NCBI GenBank assembly: GCA_963708245.1 | Contig: OY970201.1 | Coordinates: 2,852,001-2,916,000, forward strand | Direction: 5' to 3' | DNA length: 64,000 bases | Origin: CAVYXK01 sp963708245 | Lineage (GTDB): Bacteria > Pseudomonadota > Alphaproteobacteria > Acetobacterales > Acetobacteraceae | The notes under the pieces: generated by a model | Databases searched by the model: none | Seen by the model: only the letters and a program-made list of their open reading frames with translations | What the model was told of the DNA's origin: nothing | Translations under genes and position numbers: made by a program | Shown here: one piece after another, positions 51,786-60,479 of the stretch | How the letters are laid out: every line of letters begins with the position of its first letter | How positions within the stretch are numbered: position 1 is the stretch's first letter

Positions 51786-52287
51786 TCTTTTTCGCGACCG
51801 TTCGCCGCCGGATCACGCGCGTGGGCGCCGACGCCGACACCGGCGCCTGGCAGGACCCGAGGGAGGCCGGCACCAAGTCCTGGCCGGCGGCGAATTGCGG
51901 CAGGTCGGTTGGGCCCTCCAATGCCATCGCCTCTTCGAACAGAGTCGCGTTGCGCGGACAGAAATCGCTGCCCTGTTTCAGTCCCTCATCGGCCTGCGCA
52001 TTGGCAAGGGAGGTGATGTAGCTGTCGTGCTCGGCTTGGCCACGACGGCCGTATTCGCGCTTGAAATAGCTGTCGAGAGCGTGCTCGTTGGCCATCAGCG
52101 AGGGTTGGTAGCGCTGGATGAAGGCGTTGTATTGCGCATCGTCGTGGCAGGCGGTCGCCAGCACCATCATCTCGCTCTTCAAGGCCTCGACTTCGAACAC
52201 TGGCTGGTCCGGGCACCGTTGAGCCGCGTGCCCACCGCTGAGGGTGAGGCAGGTTGCCGCGATGACGAGAGGAAGTCTGTATCGCAC
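51769..52287 (-). CDS. secreted hypothetical protein
   Basis: 172 residues from GTG 52287, with GGAGG five bases upstream. Signal peptide RYRLPLVIAATCLTLSGGHAA, then a helical mature part (FEVEALKSEMMVLATACHDD, AQYNAFIQRYQPSLMANEHA) with a late Cys in SDFCPRNATLFEEAMALEG. I have seen similar sequences only as hypotheticals in acetic-acid-bacteria relatives. The upstream in-frame extension to 52446 is rejected for lack of a signal. The tail is basic (VIRRRTVAKKTTAS). Confidence 0.68.
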   Translation of the reverse strand: MRYRLPLVIAATCLTLSGGHAAQRCPDQPVFEVEALKSEMMVLATACHDDAQYNAFIQRYQPSLMANEHALDSYFKREYGRRGQAEHDSYITSLANAQADEGLKQGSDFCPRNATLFEEAMALEGPTDLPQFAAGQDLVPASLGSCQAPVSASAPTRVIRRRTVAKKTTASQ

Positions 52288-52438
52288 ATAAACCTCCGGG
52301 AGGGCGTGACGGATACGCCCAGGAATGCCCCGGGTGTCCCGCTTCGGGCAAGCCCCATGTGGTGGATTTTCGAGTACATTTTCCGTGCGCGGTGGGGGCT
52401 GGTGGAATAGGGCCGTCGGCAGACGCGTCGAACCGCTT

Positions 52439-52585
52439 ATGTGCACGCGTATAGCTATGTTGACCTTGCTCGTGGTCAGCGCGTTGGCCCTTGCCGGCTG
52501 TCATGGCTCGGCAGGATTTCAACCCGCGTCGGTTGCATCGCCGGCGAGGGATGGTGGCTCGGAAGGTGGGTCGGGCGGCATGTGA
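52439..52585 (+). CDS. small putative lipoprotein
   Basis: 48 residues: MCTRIAMLTLLVVSALALAGC has a clean lipobox (LALAGC), followed by 27 mostly small and polar residues. It is divergent from the secreted hypothetical gene. The short length lowers confidence. Confidence 0.45.
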   Translation: MCTRIAMLTLLVVSALALAGCHGSAGFQPASVASPARDGGSEGGSGGM

Positions 52586-52616
52586 ACCGCCCGGCTCAGG
52601 TGCGTCCGGCGAGCGC

Positions 52617-53861
52617 CTATGCTTCCGATGGGGCGACCCCGACGTACTTGTATTGGTGTACGATGTCGTCGGTTGGGTAATTCGGGTCGTACTTGACCTG
52701 GAAGACGCTGACAACGCGTTGGGCGATGTCGCCGTTCGCATCGAAACTGACAGTCCCCTGTAGGGTCTTCACCTTGGCGGTCGCAATCGCGTCGCGGACA
52801 TTGGCGCGGGTCACCGGCTGGCCGGATTTCGCCACGCGCTCGATGGAGTCGATCACCACGAGTACAGCGTCATACGCGGTGATCGAGTAGTCCGATGGCT
52901 GCCGACCGGTTTTATCGGCAAAACGTTTCACCCAAGGCTGCAGTTCGGCATCGTCCATCATGTGCGGGCTGGCGACTGTGGAGTACCATCCTGCGGCAGC
53001 GGGGAAGCCGGCGCCCTGCAAGATGGAGGGGCCGTACATGCCGTCGCCGCCACCTTTGATCACGTTCGGGATGAGATCGTAGGATTGCTTGGCGACCTTC
53101 ACGCCGGCCTGCGCGTCACCGCCATAATACAGCGCCTCGGCGCCCGTTGCCTTGATCTTGGTGAGTGCCGGCGTGTAGTCGGCGGCCTTCGGGTCCAGCC
53201 GATCGTGGCCCAGCACCTTGATGCCCTTCTTTGCCGCCTGTTTCTCGAACGCCGTGGCGATGCCGATCCCGTAGGCGCCGCTGTCGTCGAGACCGTACAG
53301 GGTCTTCACCTTCAGCGTGTCGGCAAAATAGTTGGCGAGGTTGGGGCCCTGGAAGGCGTCAGTCGTAACGGTGCGGAAATAGATGGCCTTGTCCGCGGGC
53401 CGATAGATCGAGGCGAATTTCGGATCAGTGATATCGGGGTTGGTCGAGGTCGGGGTGATGGTCGCGAGGCCGCCCTGGCTGAAGATCGGCGACATCGCCT
53501 TGCCGGGCGTACTGCTCATCGGACCGAGTGCCGCGACCACTGAGGGGTCGGCGACCATCTTGCGGGCGTTGGTTGCCCCCTGCGCCGGGTCGTACTGGCC
53601 GGCGGTGGCGGTGCCGTCGTCCAGCAGCAGCACATTCAGGTGGTAGCCGGCGGCACCGCCTTTGGCGTTGCACTCATCTATTGCGAGCATGAACCCGTCG
53701 CGGATGCGCACCGCGGTTTCTGCGTCGGCGCCGGTGAGCGACAGGTCAATTCCGATGGTGACCGACTTGTCTTCCGCGCGGCCGACGCCTGGGGTCGTTG
53801 CGGTGGCAAGCGCGCTGGCGGCAAGCAGGCGGAATGTGGAGCGGCGCGTTACGAGCTGCAT
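52617..53861 (-). CDS. branched-chain amino acid-type ABC transporter substrate-binding protein
   Basis: 414 residues from ATG 53861 with GGGAG eight bases upstream. The Tat-like or Sec signal (TRRSTFRLLAASALATATTP) is cleaved near GRA-ED. The Leu/Ile/Val periplasmic-binding domain follows: VTIGIDLSLTGADAETAVRI, GAAGYHLNVLLLDD, ARKMVADPSVVAALGPMSST, PDITDPKFASIYRPADKAIY. It captures an amino acid or related ligand; no permease or ATPase gene is adjacent. Confidence 0.93.
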   Translation of the reverse strand: MQLVTRRSTFRLLAASALATATTPGVGRAEDKSVTIGIDLSLTGADAETAVRIRDGFMLAIDECNAKGGAAGYHLNVLLLDDGTATAGQYDPAQGATNARKMVADPSVVAALGPMSSTPGKAMSPIFSQGGLATITPTSTNPDITDPKFASIYRPADKAIYFRTVTTDAFQGPNLANYFADTLKVKTLYGLDDSGAYGIGIATAFEKQAAKKGIKVLGHDRLDPKAADYTPALTKIKATGAEALYYGGDAQAGVKVAKQSYDLIPNVIKGGGDGMYGPSILQGAGFPAAAGWYSTVASPHMMDDAELQPWVKRFADKTGRQPSDYSITAYDAVLVVIDSIERVAKSGQPVTRANVRDAIATAKVKTLQGTVSFDANGDIAQRVVSVFQVKYDPNYPTDDIVHQYKYVGVAPSEA

Positions 53862-53984
53862 GATTGTTCTCCCAGCGAGAGGTTTCCGGACCAATTGGCA
53901 GTATTGTCGTTGTTGGCCGTGCGGATCGGACTGTAGGCGCGGGGAAGCTGGAGGGTCCAGATTTTTTCGGCGGCGCCCAGTGAT

Positions 53985-54085
53985 CGGGCGTGCTCAGCGT
54001 GGCACCACGATCCTTGCCGGGGTTCTGGGCCGTCACCGTCCGCGCCAACTGGCGGATCGTCTGGCGCTTCGAGGGGCCGGACGCC
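53985..54085 (+). pseudogene. HigB/RelE-like toxin relic
   Basis: The segment FWAVTVRANWRIVWRFEGPDAI is the core strand motif of HigB-type mRNA interferases (WSVTVSANWRVVFRFEDGDA). The N-terminal half and the last residues are missing, and no antitoxin follows. Confidence 0.55.
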
Positions 54086-54184
54086 ATCGTGCTTTCGACA
54101 CGGCGTGAAAGGCAAGGCTGGGCCGAAAATACGGGTTGTGTCGCTCCCGCACGATTTATTGTCGGCCTCCGACCATGTGGCTAT

Positions 54185-54205
54185 GGTATCAGTTCCACTG
54201 ATACC
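54185..54205. promoter_or_regulatory. perfect palindrome GGTATCAGT-TCC-ACTGATACC
   Basis: 9-bp arms and a 3-nt loop, about 45 bp beyond the tam stop. It lacks a T-run, so an operator or an attachment-type site is as likely as a terminator. It is lower in GC than its surroundings. Confidence 0.45.
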
Positions 54206-54250
54206 TACTACTGTTCTGATCTTGGCGGCGCGACGACGAGAGGCGCAGGG

Positions 54251-55048
54251 TCAAGTGACGGCGAGTAGGAACAGCCGGCGGAACGGCAGCAGTGTAGTGC
54301 CGTCGGGCCGGCGCGGATAGTGCGGACGGAGTGCATCGGCGTAGGCCTGCCGGAACCCTGCTTGCCGCTCCGGCGTCAGCGGCTCCAGGAATGGGCGCAG
54401 GCTGCTGCCGGCAGCCCACTCCACCACCGCGTCCTCGCCGCTGAGCGGGTGGAGATACGTGGTTTCCCAGATATCCAAAGCGGCAGCGTGTGGCCTGAGC
54501 AGGTCCCAATATTCTCCGGCCGTCAGGATATCGCGCGCCGAGACATGGCCGCGCAGCATCGCCGCCCAGGGGCCGTTGGCGGCTACCTCGAGCTGCTTCC
54601 GACGGAGCGGGGCGTCGTGCATTGCCGGCATCTGCACCGCCAGCACGCCGTGCGGCGCCAGCATGGATATCAGACGAGGGAACAACACGTTGTGGCCGCC
54701 GAGCCAATGCAGTGCAGCGTTGGAAAAAATCAGATCGGGGGCTGACTCGGGCGTCCAGGCGGCGATATCGGCCGCAATGAACCGGCAGTCCGGCGCGGCC
54801 CTCCGCGCCTTCTCCAGCATCGCGACGGAGCCGTCGATCCCGGTCACCTCGGCCGCAGGGAAGCGCCGCTTCAGGATAGCGGTGACGTTCCCCGCACCGC
54901 AGCCGAGATCGACAACCCGCGTCGGTGCCTGCAGTGGGACCCGAGCGAGAAGATCAAGCGCTGGACGCAGCCGCTCGTCGGCGAAGCGCAGATATTGTCG
55001 CGGATCCCACGCTGCCGCGGTGGCCGCCACGTCAGTGGCGTCCCGCAT
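54251..55048 (-). CDS. tam: trans-aconitate 2-methyltransferase
   Basis: 265 residues. SAM-binding motif I is VVDLGCGAGNVTAIL, motif II VTGIDGSVAMLEKARR, and family-specific stretches are WDPRQYLRFADERLRPALDL, FSNAALHWLGGH and YLHPLSGEDAVVEWAAGSSL-RPFLEPL. It methylates trans-aconitate, relieving inhibition of aconitase. The start at 55048 overlaps the end of the small membrane protein gene by 17 bp. Confidence 0.94.
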   Translation of the reverse strand: MRDATDVAATAAAWDPRQYLRFADERLRPALDLLARVPLQAPTRVVDLGCGAGNVTAILKRRFPAAEVTGIDGSVAMLEKARRAAPDCRFIAADIAAWTPESAPDLIFSNAALHWLGGHNVLFPRLISMLAPHGVLAVQMPAMHDAPLRRKQLEVAANGPWAAMLRGHVSARDILTAGEYWDLLRPHAAALDIWETTYLHPLSGEDAVVEWAAGSSLRPFLEPLTPERQAGFRQAYADALRPHYPRRPDGTTLLPFRRLFLLAVT

Positions 55049-55220
55049 CCAGGCGATCGTAGTAGCGCTTCACCCACCAGAACGAGGCGATCACTGCAAC
55101 CACGAACAGCGCCAGTCCGAGCCCGTATACGCCGCCGCCGGCACTCGCCAGGAACAGGCCCACGATCGCGACGAGGATCAGCACCGCGAGTACGACGAAC
55201 TCTGTCAGGTCGATGTCCAT
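55032..55220 (-). CDS. small membrane protein
   Basis: 62 residues with two hydrophobic segments (EFVVLAVLILVAIVGLFLASA and GVYGLGLALFVVAVIASFWW) and a basic end (VKRYYDRLDAGRH). Unknown function. It overlaps tam and may be co-transcribed with it. Confidence 0.65.
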   Translation of the reverse strand: MDIDLTEFVVLAVLILVAIVGLFLASAGGGVYGLGLALFVVAVIASFWWVKRYYDRLDAGRH

Positions 55221-55313
55221 GCTCCGCGTTCCTCAATTCGAGTTGGGGATTCGCGCTATATTGCTGCGACCGCTCGCGCGGACGCAATCGGGCCACGGAT
55301 CAGCGCAGCGGCC

Positions 55314-56738
55314 TCATGGCAATCGAGCGAGCACCCGCACCAGCGTCTTCGCACGCGACGAGAACAGGCGCGGCGCGTAGAAGCTTGCGGCCGCCCGCTT
55401 GCCCGCCTCCGAGCGCGTCGGATACGGCACGATCAGACCCGCTAGTGCCGACAGGGGCACGCGCCGGGTGATCGCCAGTGCCCAGGCACTGATCATCTCG
55501 CCGGCCTGAGGGGCGAGGATTCCCGCACCGATCACCCGCCCATTCTCCGCTACCAATTTGACCAGGCCGGTGGGATCGCGCTCGGTCTGGGCGCGGTCGT
55601 TGTCGGACAACGGCCACCGCAGCACGGAGACGCGGCGGCCGGCCTGCTGCGCTTCCGCCTCGGTCAGGCCGACCTGCGCCAGCTCCGGGTGAGTGTAGGT
55701 GACGCGCGGCAGGGCGCGGTAATCGAGCCGCGCCGGCAGTCGGAACAACGCGCGGCGGATGACGATGCCGGCGTGATAGCTGCCAACATGGGTGAAGGCA
55801 CGGGGGCCAATCCCCTGCGGGTCGGCGACATCGCCCACTGCGAACACCCGGCGGTTGGTCAGGCTGCGCAGCCCTCGGTCGGTGGCGATGCCGGCCTGTG
55901 TGGCCCGCACCTGGCCGCGCTCCAGCGAGAGTGAGTCGAGCGTGGGCTTCCGGCCCACGGCGACCAGCAGATGGCTCCCCTCGATGCGTCTTTCATCGGT
56001 CAGCAGGAGTACCGGGCCGGGCTGCACGGCGCGGACCGCTGTGCCTTCATGGATCGTCACGCCCCGCGCTGTCAGGGCTACACGGAGGCCGCCGGCGAGT
56101 TCGGGATCCTCCTGGCCGGCAATCGTGGCCGCCTCGACCACGGTCACACGGCAGCCGAGGCCGGTGAATGCATCCGCCATCTCCAGGCCGATCGGGCCGC
56201 CGCCCACGATCAACAAGTGCTCCGGTCTGGTCGCGAGATCGAACAGCGTCTCGTTGGTCAGGTATGGCACCTGCTCCAGGCCGGGAATCGGAGGGATGGA
56301 GGGGTGACTGCCTGCCGCGATGATGATTCGCCGGGCACGAAGCCGGTGGGCACCGGCTGCCAGCGTGTCGGGGGCGACGAAGCGCGCCTCCTCGCGGATC
56401 ACTCTGGCGCCCAGGGCACGGTAGCGCGCCTCGGAATCGGCGGGGGCGATCGCGCCAATCACCCCGTGGACATGCGCGCCGACGGCGGCCCAGTCGATGT
56501 CCGGTGCGGGCAGGCGGATGCCGAAGCGACCGGCAGTCCGGGCGGCTTCTGCCGTGTGGGCGGCCGCCAGCAGCGCCTTGCTCGGGATGCAGCCGACATT
56601 CAGACAGTCCCCGCCCATTCGGTCGCGCTCGATGAGCGCTACCCGAAGTCCAAGCTGAGCGGCCACCGCAGTGACCGACAGCCCGGCAGCGCCGGCACCG
56701 ATGACGATGAGGTCCCACTCACCGTCGGGATCAGTCAC
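55314..56738 (-). CDS. FAD-dependent pyridine nucleotide-disulfide oxidoreductase (mercuric reductase/lipoamide dehydrogenase-like)
   Basis: 474 residues. FAD-binding DLIVIGAGAAGLSVTAVAAQ, redox-active disulfide MGGDCLNVGCIPSKALLAA, NAD-binding LIVGGGPIGLEMADAFTGLG, second FAD motif RVFAVGDVAD, and a C-terminal dimerisation domain (RVTYTHPELAQVGLTEAEAQ). The usual C-terminal HPE of lipoamide dehydrogenases is replaced by YPTRSEAGKRAA, as in the MerA-like membrane-associated group paired with TVP38 proteins. It overlaps the TVP38 gene by 8 bp, supporting a shared role. Physiological substrate unknown. Confidence 0.9.
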   Translation of the reverse strand: MTDPDGEWDLIVIGAGAAGLSVTAVAAQLGLRVALIERDRMGGDCLNVGCIPSKALLAAAHTAEAARTAGRFGIRLPAPDIDWAAVGAHVHGVIGAIAPADSEARYRALGARVIREEARFVAPDTLAAGAHRLRARRIIIAAGSHPSIPPIPGLEQVPYLTNETLFDLATRPEHLLIVGGGPIGLEMADAFTGLGCRVTVVEAATIAGQEDPELAGGLRVALTARGVTIHEGTAVRAVQPGPVLLLTDERRIEGSHLLVAVGRKPTLDSLSLERGQVRATQAGIATDRGLRSLTNRRVFAVGDVADPQGIGPRAFTHVGSYHAGIVIRRALFRLPARLDYRALPRVTYTHPELAQVGLTEAEAQQAGRRVSVLRWPLSDNDRAQTERDPTGLVKLVAENGRVIGAGILAPQAGEMISAWALAITRRVPLSALAGLIVPYPTRSEAGKRAAASFYAPRLFSSRAKTLVRVLARLP

Positions 56739-57435
56739 GCCCGCTCCGGCGCCAGCGCCAGCGCAGGATCACCGGGCTCAACGCGAGCAGGGCCAGCGCC
56801 AGCAGCGGTCCGAGGATGTGGGGGGAGAAGACCAGCGCAAGATCAGGCTTGCCGCCGGCCGCCAGAACAGTGCCGACCCCCGCGCCCACCCAGGCGAAGA
56901 CGAACGTGGCTGGGATGATCCCGATAAGCGTGGCCGCCGTGTAAGGAAACAGCCGCATCCCGCAGAGCGCAGCGCCGATATTGACCAGCCAGAACGGCAC
57001 CGCCGGCACCAGCCGGAGAGCCAGCAGATAGCTGAACCCGTCGCGTTGCAGCCGCGGACGGATGCGACCGATGAATCCGCGTGCTCGGCGCGCCATCACC
57101 TCGGCGAGCGCGGTGCGGGCGACCAGAAACAGGACGACGGCGCCTAGCGTGGCCCCGACGACCGCCAGGGTCCCTCCCGCCAAGGTGCCGAACACCAGGC
57201 CGCCACAGACGGTCACGACCGCCAATTCGGGCACCGAGAAGGCGACGACGGCGGCGTAGAGCGCGACATAGGCGGCGGCCGAGACGAAAGGATGCGCCGC
57301 GGCCAGTGCGAGCAACTCGGTCTGATGGCGGGCGAGTGAACTCCAGCTCAACTCGGCGGCCAGGCCGCTGCGCCAAACCGCGATGCCGAGCGCCGCGAGG
57401 AAAACGAGAGGCAGGATATGCCAGAGCGGGCGCAT
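56731..57435 (-). CDS. TVP38/TMEM64 family membrane protein
   Basis: 234 residues with six or so membrane segments and the SNARE-associated (VTT) core: AAYVALYAAVVAFSVPELAV, VCGGLVFGTLAGGTLAVVGATLGA, FSYLLALRLVPAVPFWLVNIGAALCGM, GIIPATFVFAWVGAGVG. Proteins of this family transport or scramble lipids and, next to MerA-like reductases, are often annotated as selenite or mercury associated. The actual function is unknown here. It is the first gene of a two-gene operon with the flavoprotein. Confidence 0.92.
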   Translation of the reverse strand: MRPLWHILPLVFLAALGIAVWRSGLAAELSWSSLARHQTELLALAAAHPFVSAAAYVALYAAVVAFSVPELAVVTVCGGLVFGTLAGGTLAVVGATLGAVVLFLVARTALAEVMARRARGFIGRIRPRLQRDGFSYLLALRLVPAVPFWLVNIGAALCGMRLFPYTAATLIGIIPATFVFAWVGAGVGTVLAAGGKPDLALVFSPHILGPLLALALLALSPVILRWRWRRSGRD

Positions 57436-57698
57436 TCCCAGCAGCTCAATCGGTGCCGTACGGACCGGTCAGGCCGGTCGCGAATAGATGAGCCTTCATG
57501 GCGGGTATCAACTCCGAGCAGCCATGTCGTTCTGCATGTGAGTGAGCCTCGCAGCCACTCATTCTCTTCGGTGTTCTGCTATTAGCACGGGGCGAATTGA
57601 GTCGTCGCCGGTCCGAAGCGTTTGAACCTGGCCCTGGCTCTTGCTGTCGTCTTGGTGCGCCATCGGAAATGCGTCATGGTTCTGTCAGATAACCCCAT

Positions 57699-58886
57699 AT
57701 GCGTGCGATGCCAGCGATCCCCAATCGCCTTCCTGGGCTGAACTTCGATCTGGGCGAGACAGCCGACATGCTGCGCGCGCAGGTGGAAGCCTTTGCCGCC
57801 GACGAGATCGCGCCGCGCGCCGCGGAGATCGACCGGGCCAACGCCTTCCCGATGGATCTCTGGCGCAAGCTCGGCGATCTCGGAGTGCTCGGCATCACCG
57901 TGGAGGACGATTGGGGCGGCGCCGGCATGGGCTATCTGGAGCATGTGGTGGCGATGGAGGAAATTTCGCGTGCCTCGGCCTCGGTGGGGCTGTCTTATGG
58001 CGCGCATTCCAACCTGTGCGTCAACCAGCTCCGGCGGAACGGGACCGACGAGCAAAAGCAGCGCTATCTTCCGAAGCTCATCTCCGGCGAGCATGTCGGC
58101 GCGCTGGCGATGTCGGAACCCGGGGCGGGATCGGACGTGGTGGGGATGCGCCTGCGCGCGGATCGGCGCGGTGACCGCTACGTGCTGAACGGCTCGAAGA
58201 TGTGGATCACCAACGGGCCGGATGCCGATGTGCTGGTGGTGTACGCCAAGACCGATCCGGATGCCGGCCCGCGTGGCATCACCGCGTTCATCGTCGAGAA
58301 AGGGTTCAGGGGCTTCGCCACCGCGCAGAAACTCGACAAGCTTGGCATGCGCGGTTCCAACACGTGCGAGCTGGTGTTCCAGGATTGCGAGGTGCCGGAA
58401 GCGAACGTGCTCGGGCGCGTGAACGGTGGCGTGCGCATCCTGATGAGCGGGCTCGATTACGAGCGGGCGGTGCTGGCAGCCGGGCCGCTCGGCATCATGC
58501 AGGCCTGCATGGACGTAGTGGTTCCCTATGTGCACGACCGCCGACAGTTCGGCCAGCCTATCGGCGAGTTCCAGCTTATGCAGGGCAAGCTCGCGGATAT
58601 GTACACGACGATGAATGCGGCGAAGGCTTATGTGTACGCGGTGGCGAAGGCGTGCGATCGCGGCGAGACCGCGCGCAAGGATGCGGCGGGGGCGATTTTG
58701 TACGCCGCGGAGCGCGCCACCTGGATGGCGCTGGAGGCGATCCAGGCGCTGGGCGGCAACGGCTATATCAACGATTATCCCACTGGGCGGCTGCTGCGCG
58801 ACGCGAAGCTGTACGAGATCGGCGCCGGCACGAGCGAGATCCGCCGCATGCTGATCGGCCGCGAGCTGTTTGCCGAGACAGCATGA
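57699..58886 (+). CDS. ivd: isovaleryl-CoA dehydrogenase
   Basis: 395 residues, closely matching IVD: LPGLNFDLGETADMLRAQVE, GVLGITVEDDWGGAGMGYLE, GLSYGAHSNLCVNQL, MSEPGAGSDVVGM, MWITNGPDADVLVVYAKTDP, GLDYERAVLAAGPLGIMQAC (the catalytic Glu of this subfamily), FGQPIGEFQLMQGKLADMYT, and GGNGYINDYPTGRLLRDAKL. It oxidises isovaleryl-CoA to 3-methylcrotonyl-CoA with electrons to ETF. First gene of the leucine operon; mccB starts in its stop (ATGA). Confidence 0.97.
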   Translation: MRAMPAIPNRLPGLNFDLGETADMLRAQVEAFAADEIAPRAAEIDRANAFPMDLWRKLGDLGVLGITVEDDWGGAGMGYLEHVVAMEEISRASASVGLSYGAHSNLCVNQLRRNGTDEQKQRYLPKLISGEHVGALAMSEPGAGSDVVGMRLRADRRGDRYVLNGSKMWITNGPDADVLVVYAKTDPDAGPRGITAFIVEKGFRGFATAQKLDKLGMRGSNTCELVFQDCEVPEANVLGRVNGGVRILMSGLDYERAVLAAGPLGIMQACMDVVVPYVHDRRQFGQPIGEFQLMQGKLADMYTTMNAAKAYVYAVAKACDRGETARKDAAGAILYAAERATWMALEAIQALGGNGYINDYPTGRLLRDAKLYEIGAGTSEIRRMLIGRELFAETA

Positions 58887-60469
58887 CCATTCTTCGCTCC
58901 GAGGTCAGCACACGATCTGAGGAATTTGCTGCCAACGCCGCGACGATGCGGGCGCTGGTGGCCGATCTGCGTGCTCGCGTTGCCGAGGTCGAGCAGGGTG
59001 GTGGAGAGGCGGCGCGGCAACGGCATCTTTCGCGTGGCAAGCTGCTGCCGCGCGATAGGGTTGCCGGGCTGATCGATGCGGGCTCGCCGTTCTTGGAACT
59101 ATCGCAGCTCGCGGCGCACGGGATGTATGATGGCGAAGTGCCAGGCGCGGGCATTGTTACCGGAATCGGGCGCGTTGCCGGGCGTGAGTGCGTGATCGTG
59201 GCGAACGACGCTACGGTGAAGGGCGGCACCTATTTCCCGATGACCGTGAAGAAGCATCTGCGCGCGCAGGAAATCGCGCGGGCCAACCAACTGCCTTGCC
59301 TGTATCTGGTGGATTCCGGCGGCGCTTATCTGCCGCTGCAGGACGAGATCTTCCCCGACCGCGAACATTTTGGTCGTATCTTCTTCAACCAGGCCAATCT
59401 GTCGGCGCAAGGCATCCCGCAGATCGCGGCTGTAATGGGTTCCTGCACCGCCGGCGGCGCTTATGTCCCTGCCATGAGCGACGAGACAGTGATCGTCCGC
59501 CGGCAGGGCACGATCTTCCTGGCCGGCCCGCCGCTGGTGAAGGCCGCTACCGGCGAGGAGGTCAGCGCCGAGGACCTGGGCGGGGCAGAAGTGCATGCGC
59601 GCATCTCGGGCGTGGTCGATCACTATGCGCAGGATGATCGCCACGCTCTGGCGCTGTGTCGGCGGATCGTGGCCCGGCTGAACCGGGAGAAACGACCGGG
59701 GATCGAGCTGCGCGCACCAGTTGAGCCGCGCTATGATCCCGCCGAGATCGGCGGCGTGGTGCCGGCCGACCTGCGGGCTCCGTACGATGTGCGCGAGGTG
59801 ATAGCGCGGATCGTCGATGGCAGCGAGCTGGATGAGTTCAAGCGACTGTACGGCACCACGCTCGTGTGTGGCTTCGCCCATGTGTTCGGGTATCCGGTCG
59901 GGATCATCGCGAACAACGGAATCCTGTTTTCGGAATCGGCGCTGAAGGGCGCGCATTTTGTGGAACTGTGCAGCCAGCGCGGCATCCCGCTGGTGTTTCT
60001 GCAGAACATCGCCGGGTTCATGGTCGGGCGGAAATACGAGGCGGGGGGGATTGCCAAGGACGGCGCGAAGCTGGTCACCGCGGTCGCCACCACCGCGGTG
60101 CCGAAGATCACCGTCATCATTGGCGGTTCGTACGGCGCCGGCAATTACGGCATGTGCGGCCGTGCCTACGACCCGCGCTTCGTCTGGATGTGGCCGAACG
60201 CGCGCATCTCGGTGATGGGGGGCGAGCAGGCGGCGAGCGTGCTGGCGACGGTGCGCGGCGGGTTCGACGACGCCGAGCAGGAGGAAGCGTTCAAGGCCCC
60301 GATCCGGGCGCAATACGAGGCGAAGGGACATCCGTATTACGCAACCGCGCGGCTGTGGGACGACGGCATTATCGAGCCGGCGGAGACTCGGCTGGTGCTG
60401 GCGCTATGTCTGTCAGCGGCGTTGAACGCGCCGATCGGGGAGACTCGCTTCGGCGTGTTCCGGATGTGA
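58883..60469 (+). CDS. mccB: methylcrotonoyl-CoA carboxylase beta subunit (carboxyltransferase)
   Basis: 528 residues, a full acyl-CoA carboxyltransferase: RGKLLPRDRVAGLIDAGSPF, VKGGTYFPMTVKKHLRAQEI, YLVDSGGAYLPLQDEIFPDR, MGSCTAGGAYVPAMSDE, IIANNGILFSESALKGAHFV, NIAGFMVGRKYEAGGIAKDG, and IIGGSYGAGNYGMCGRAYDP. It transfers CO2 from biotin to 3-methylcrotonyl-CoA. It overlaps ivd by 4 bp; mccA starts 10 bp after its stop. Confidence 0.97.
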   Translation: MTILRSEVSTRSEEFAANAATMRALVADLRARVAEVEQGGGEAARQRHLSRGKLLPRDRVAGLIDAGSPFLELSQLAAHGMYDGEVPGAGIVTGIGRVAGRECVIVANDATVKGGTYFPMTVKKHLRAQEIARANQLPCLYLVDSGGAYLPLQDEIFPDREHFGRIFFNQANLSAQGIPQIAAVMGSCTAGGAYVPAMSDETVIVRRQGTIFLAGPPLVKAATGEEVSAEDLGGAEVHARISGVVDHYAQDDRHALALCRRIVARLNREKRPGIELRAPVEPRYDPAEIGGVVPADLRAPYDVREVIARIVDGSELDEFKRLYGTTLVCGFAHVFGYPVGIIANNGILFSESALKGAHFVELCSQRGIPLVFLQNIAGFMVGRKYEAGGIAKDGAKLVTAVATTAVPKITVIIGGSYGAGNYGMCGRAYDPRFVWMWPNARISVMGGEQAASVLATVRGGFDDAEQEEAFKAPIRAQYEAKGHPYYATARLWDDGIIEPAETRLVLALCLSAALNAPIGETRFGVFRM

Positions 60470-60479
60470 CGGCGGTGGC

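Larger units (their letters stand above)
53862..54250. other. non-coding region with toxin relic and palindrome
   Basis: About 390 bp without an intact gene. It holds a HigB-like fragment and a perfect 9-bp palindrome, listed separately. Confidence 0.6.
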
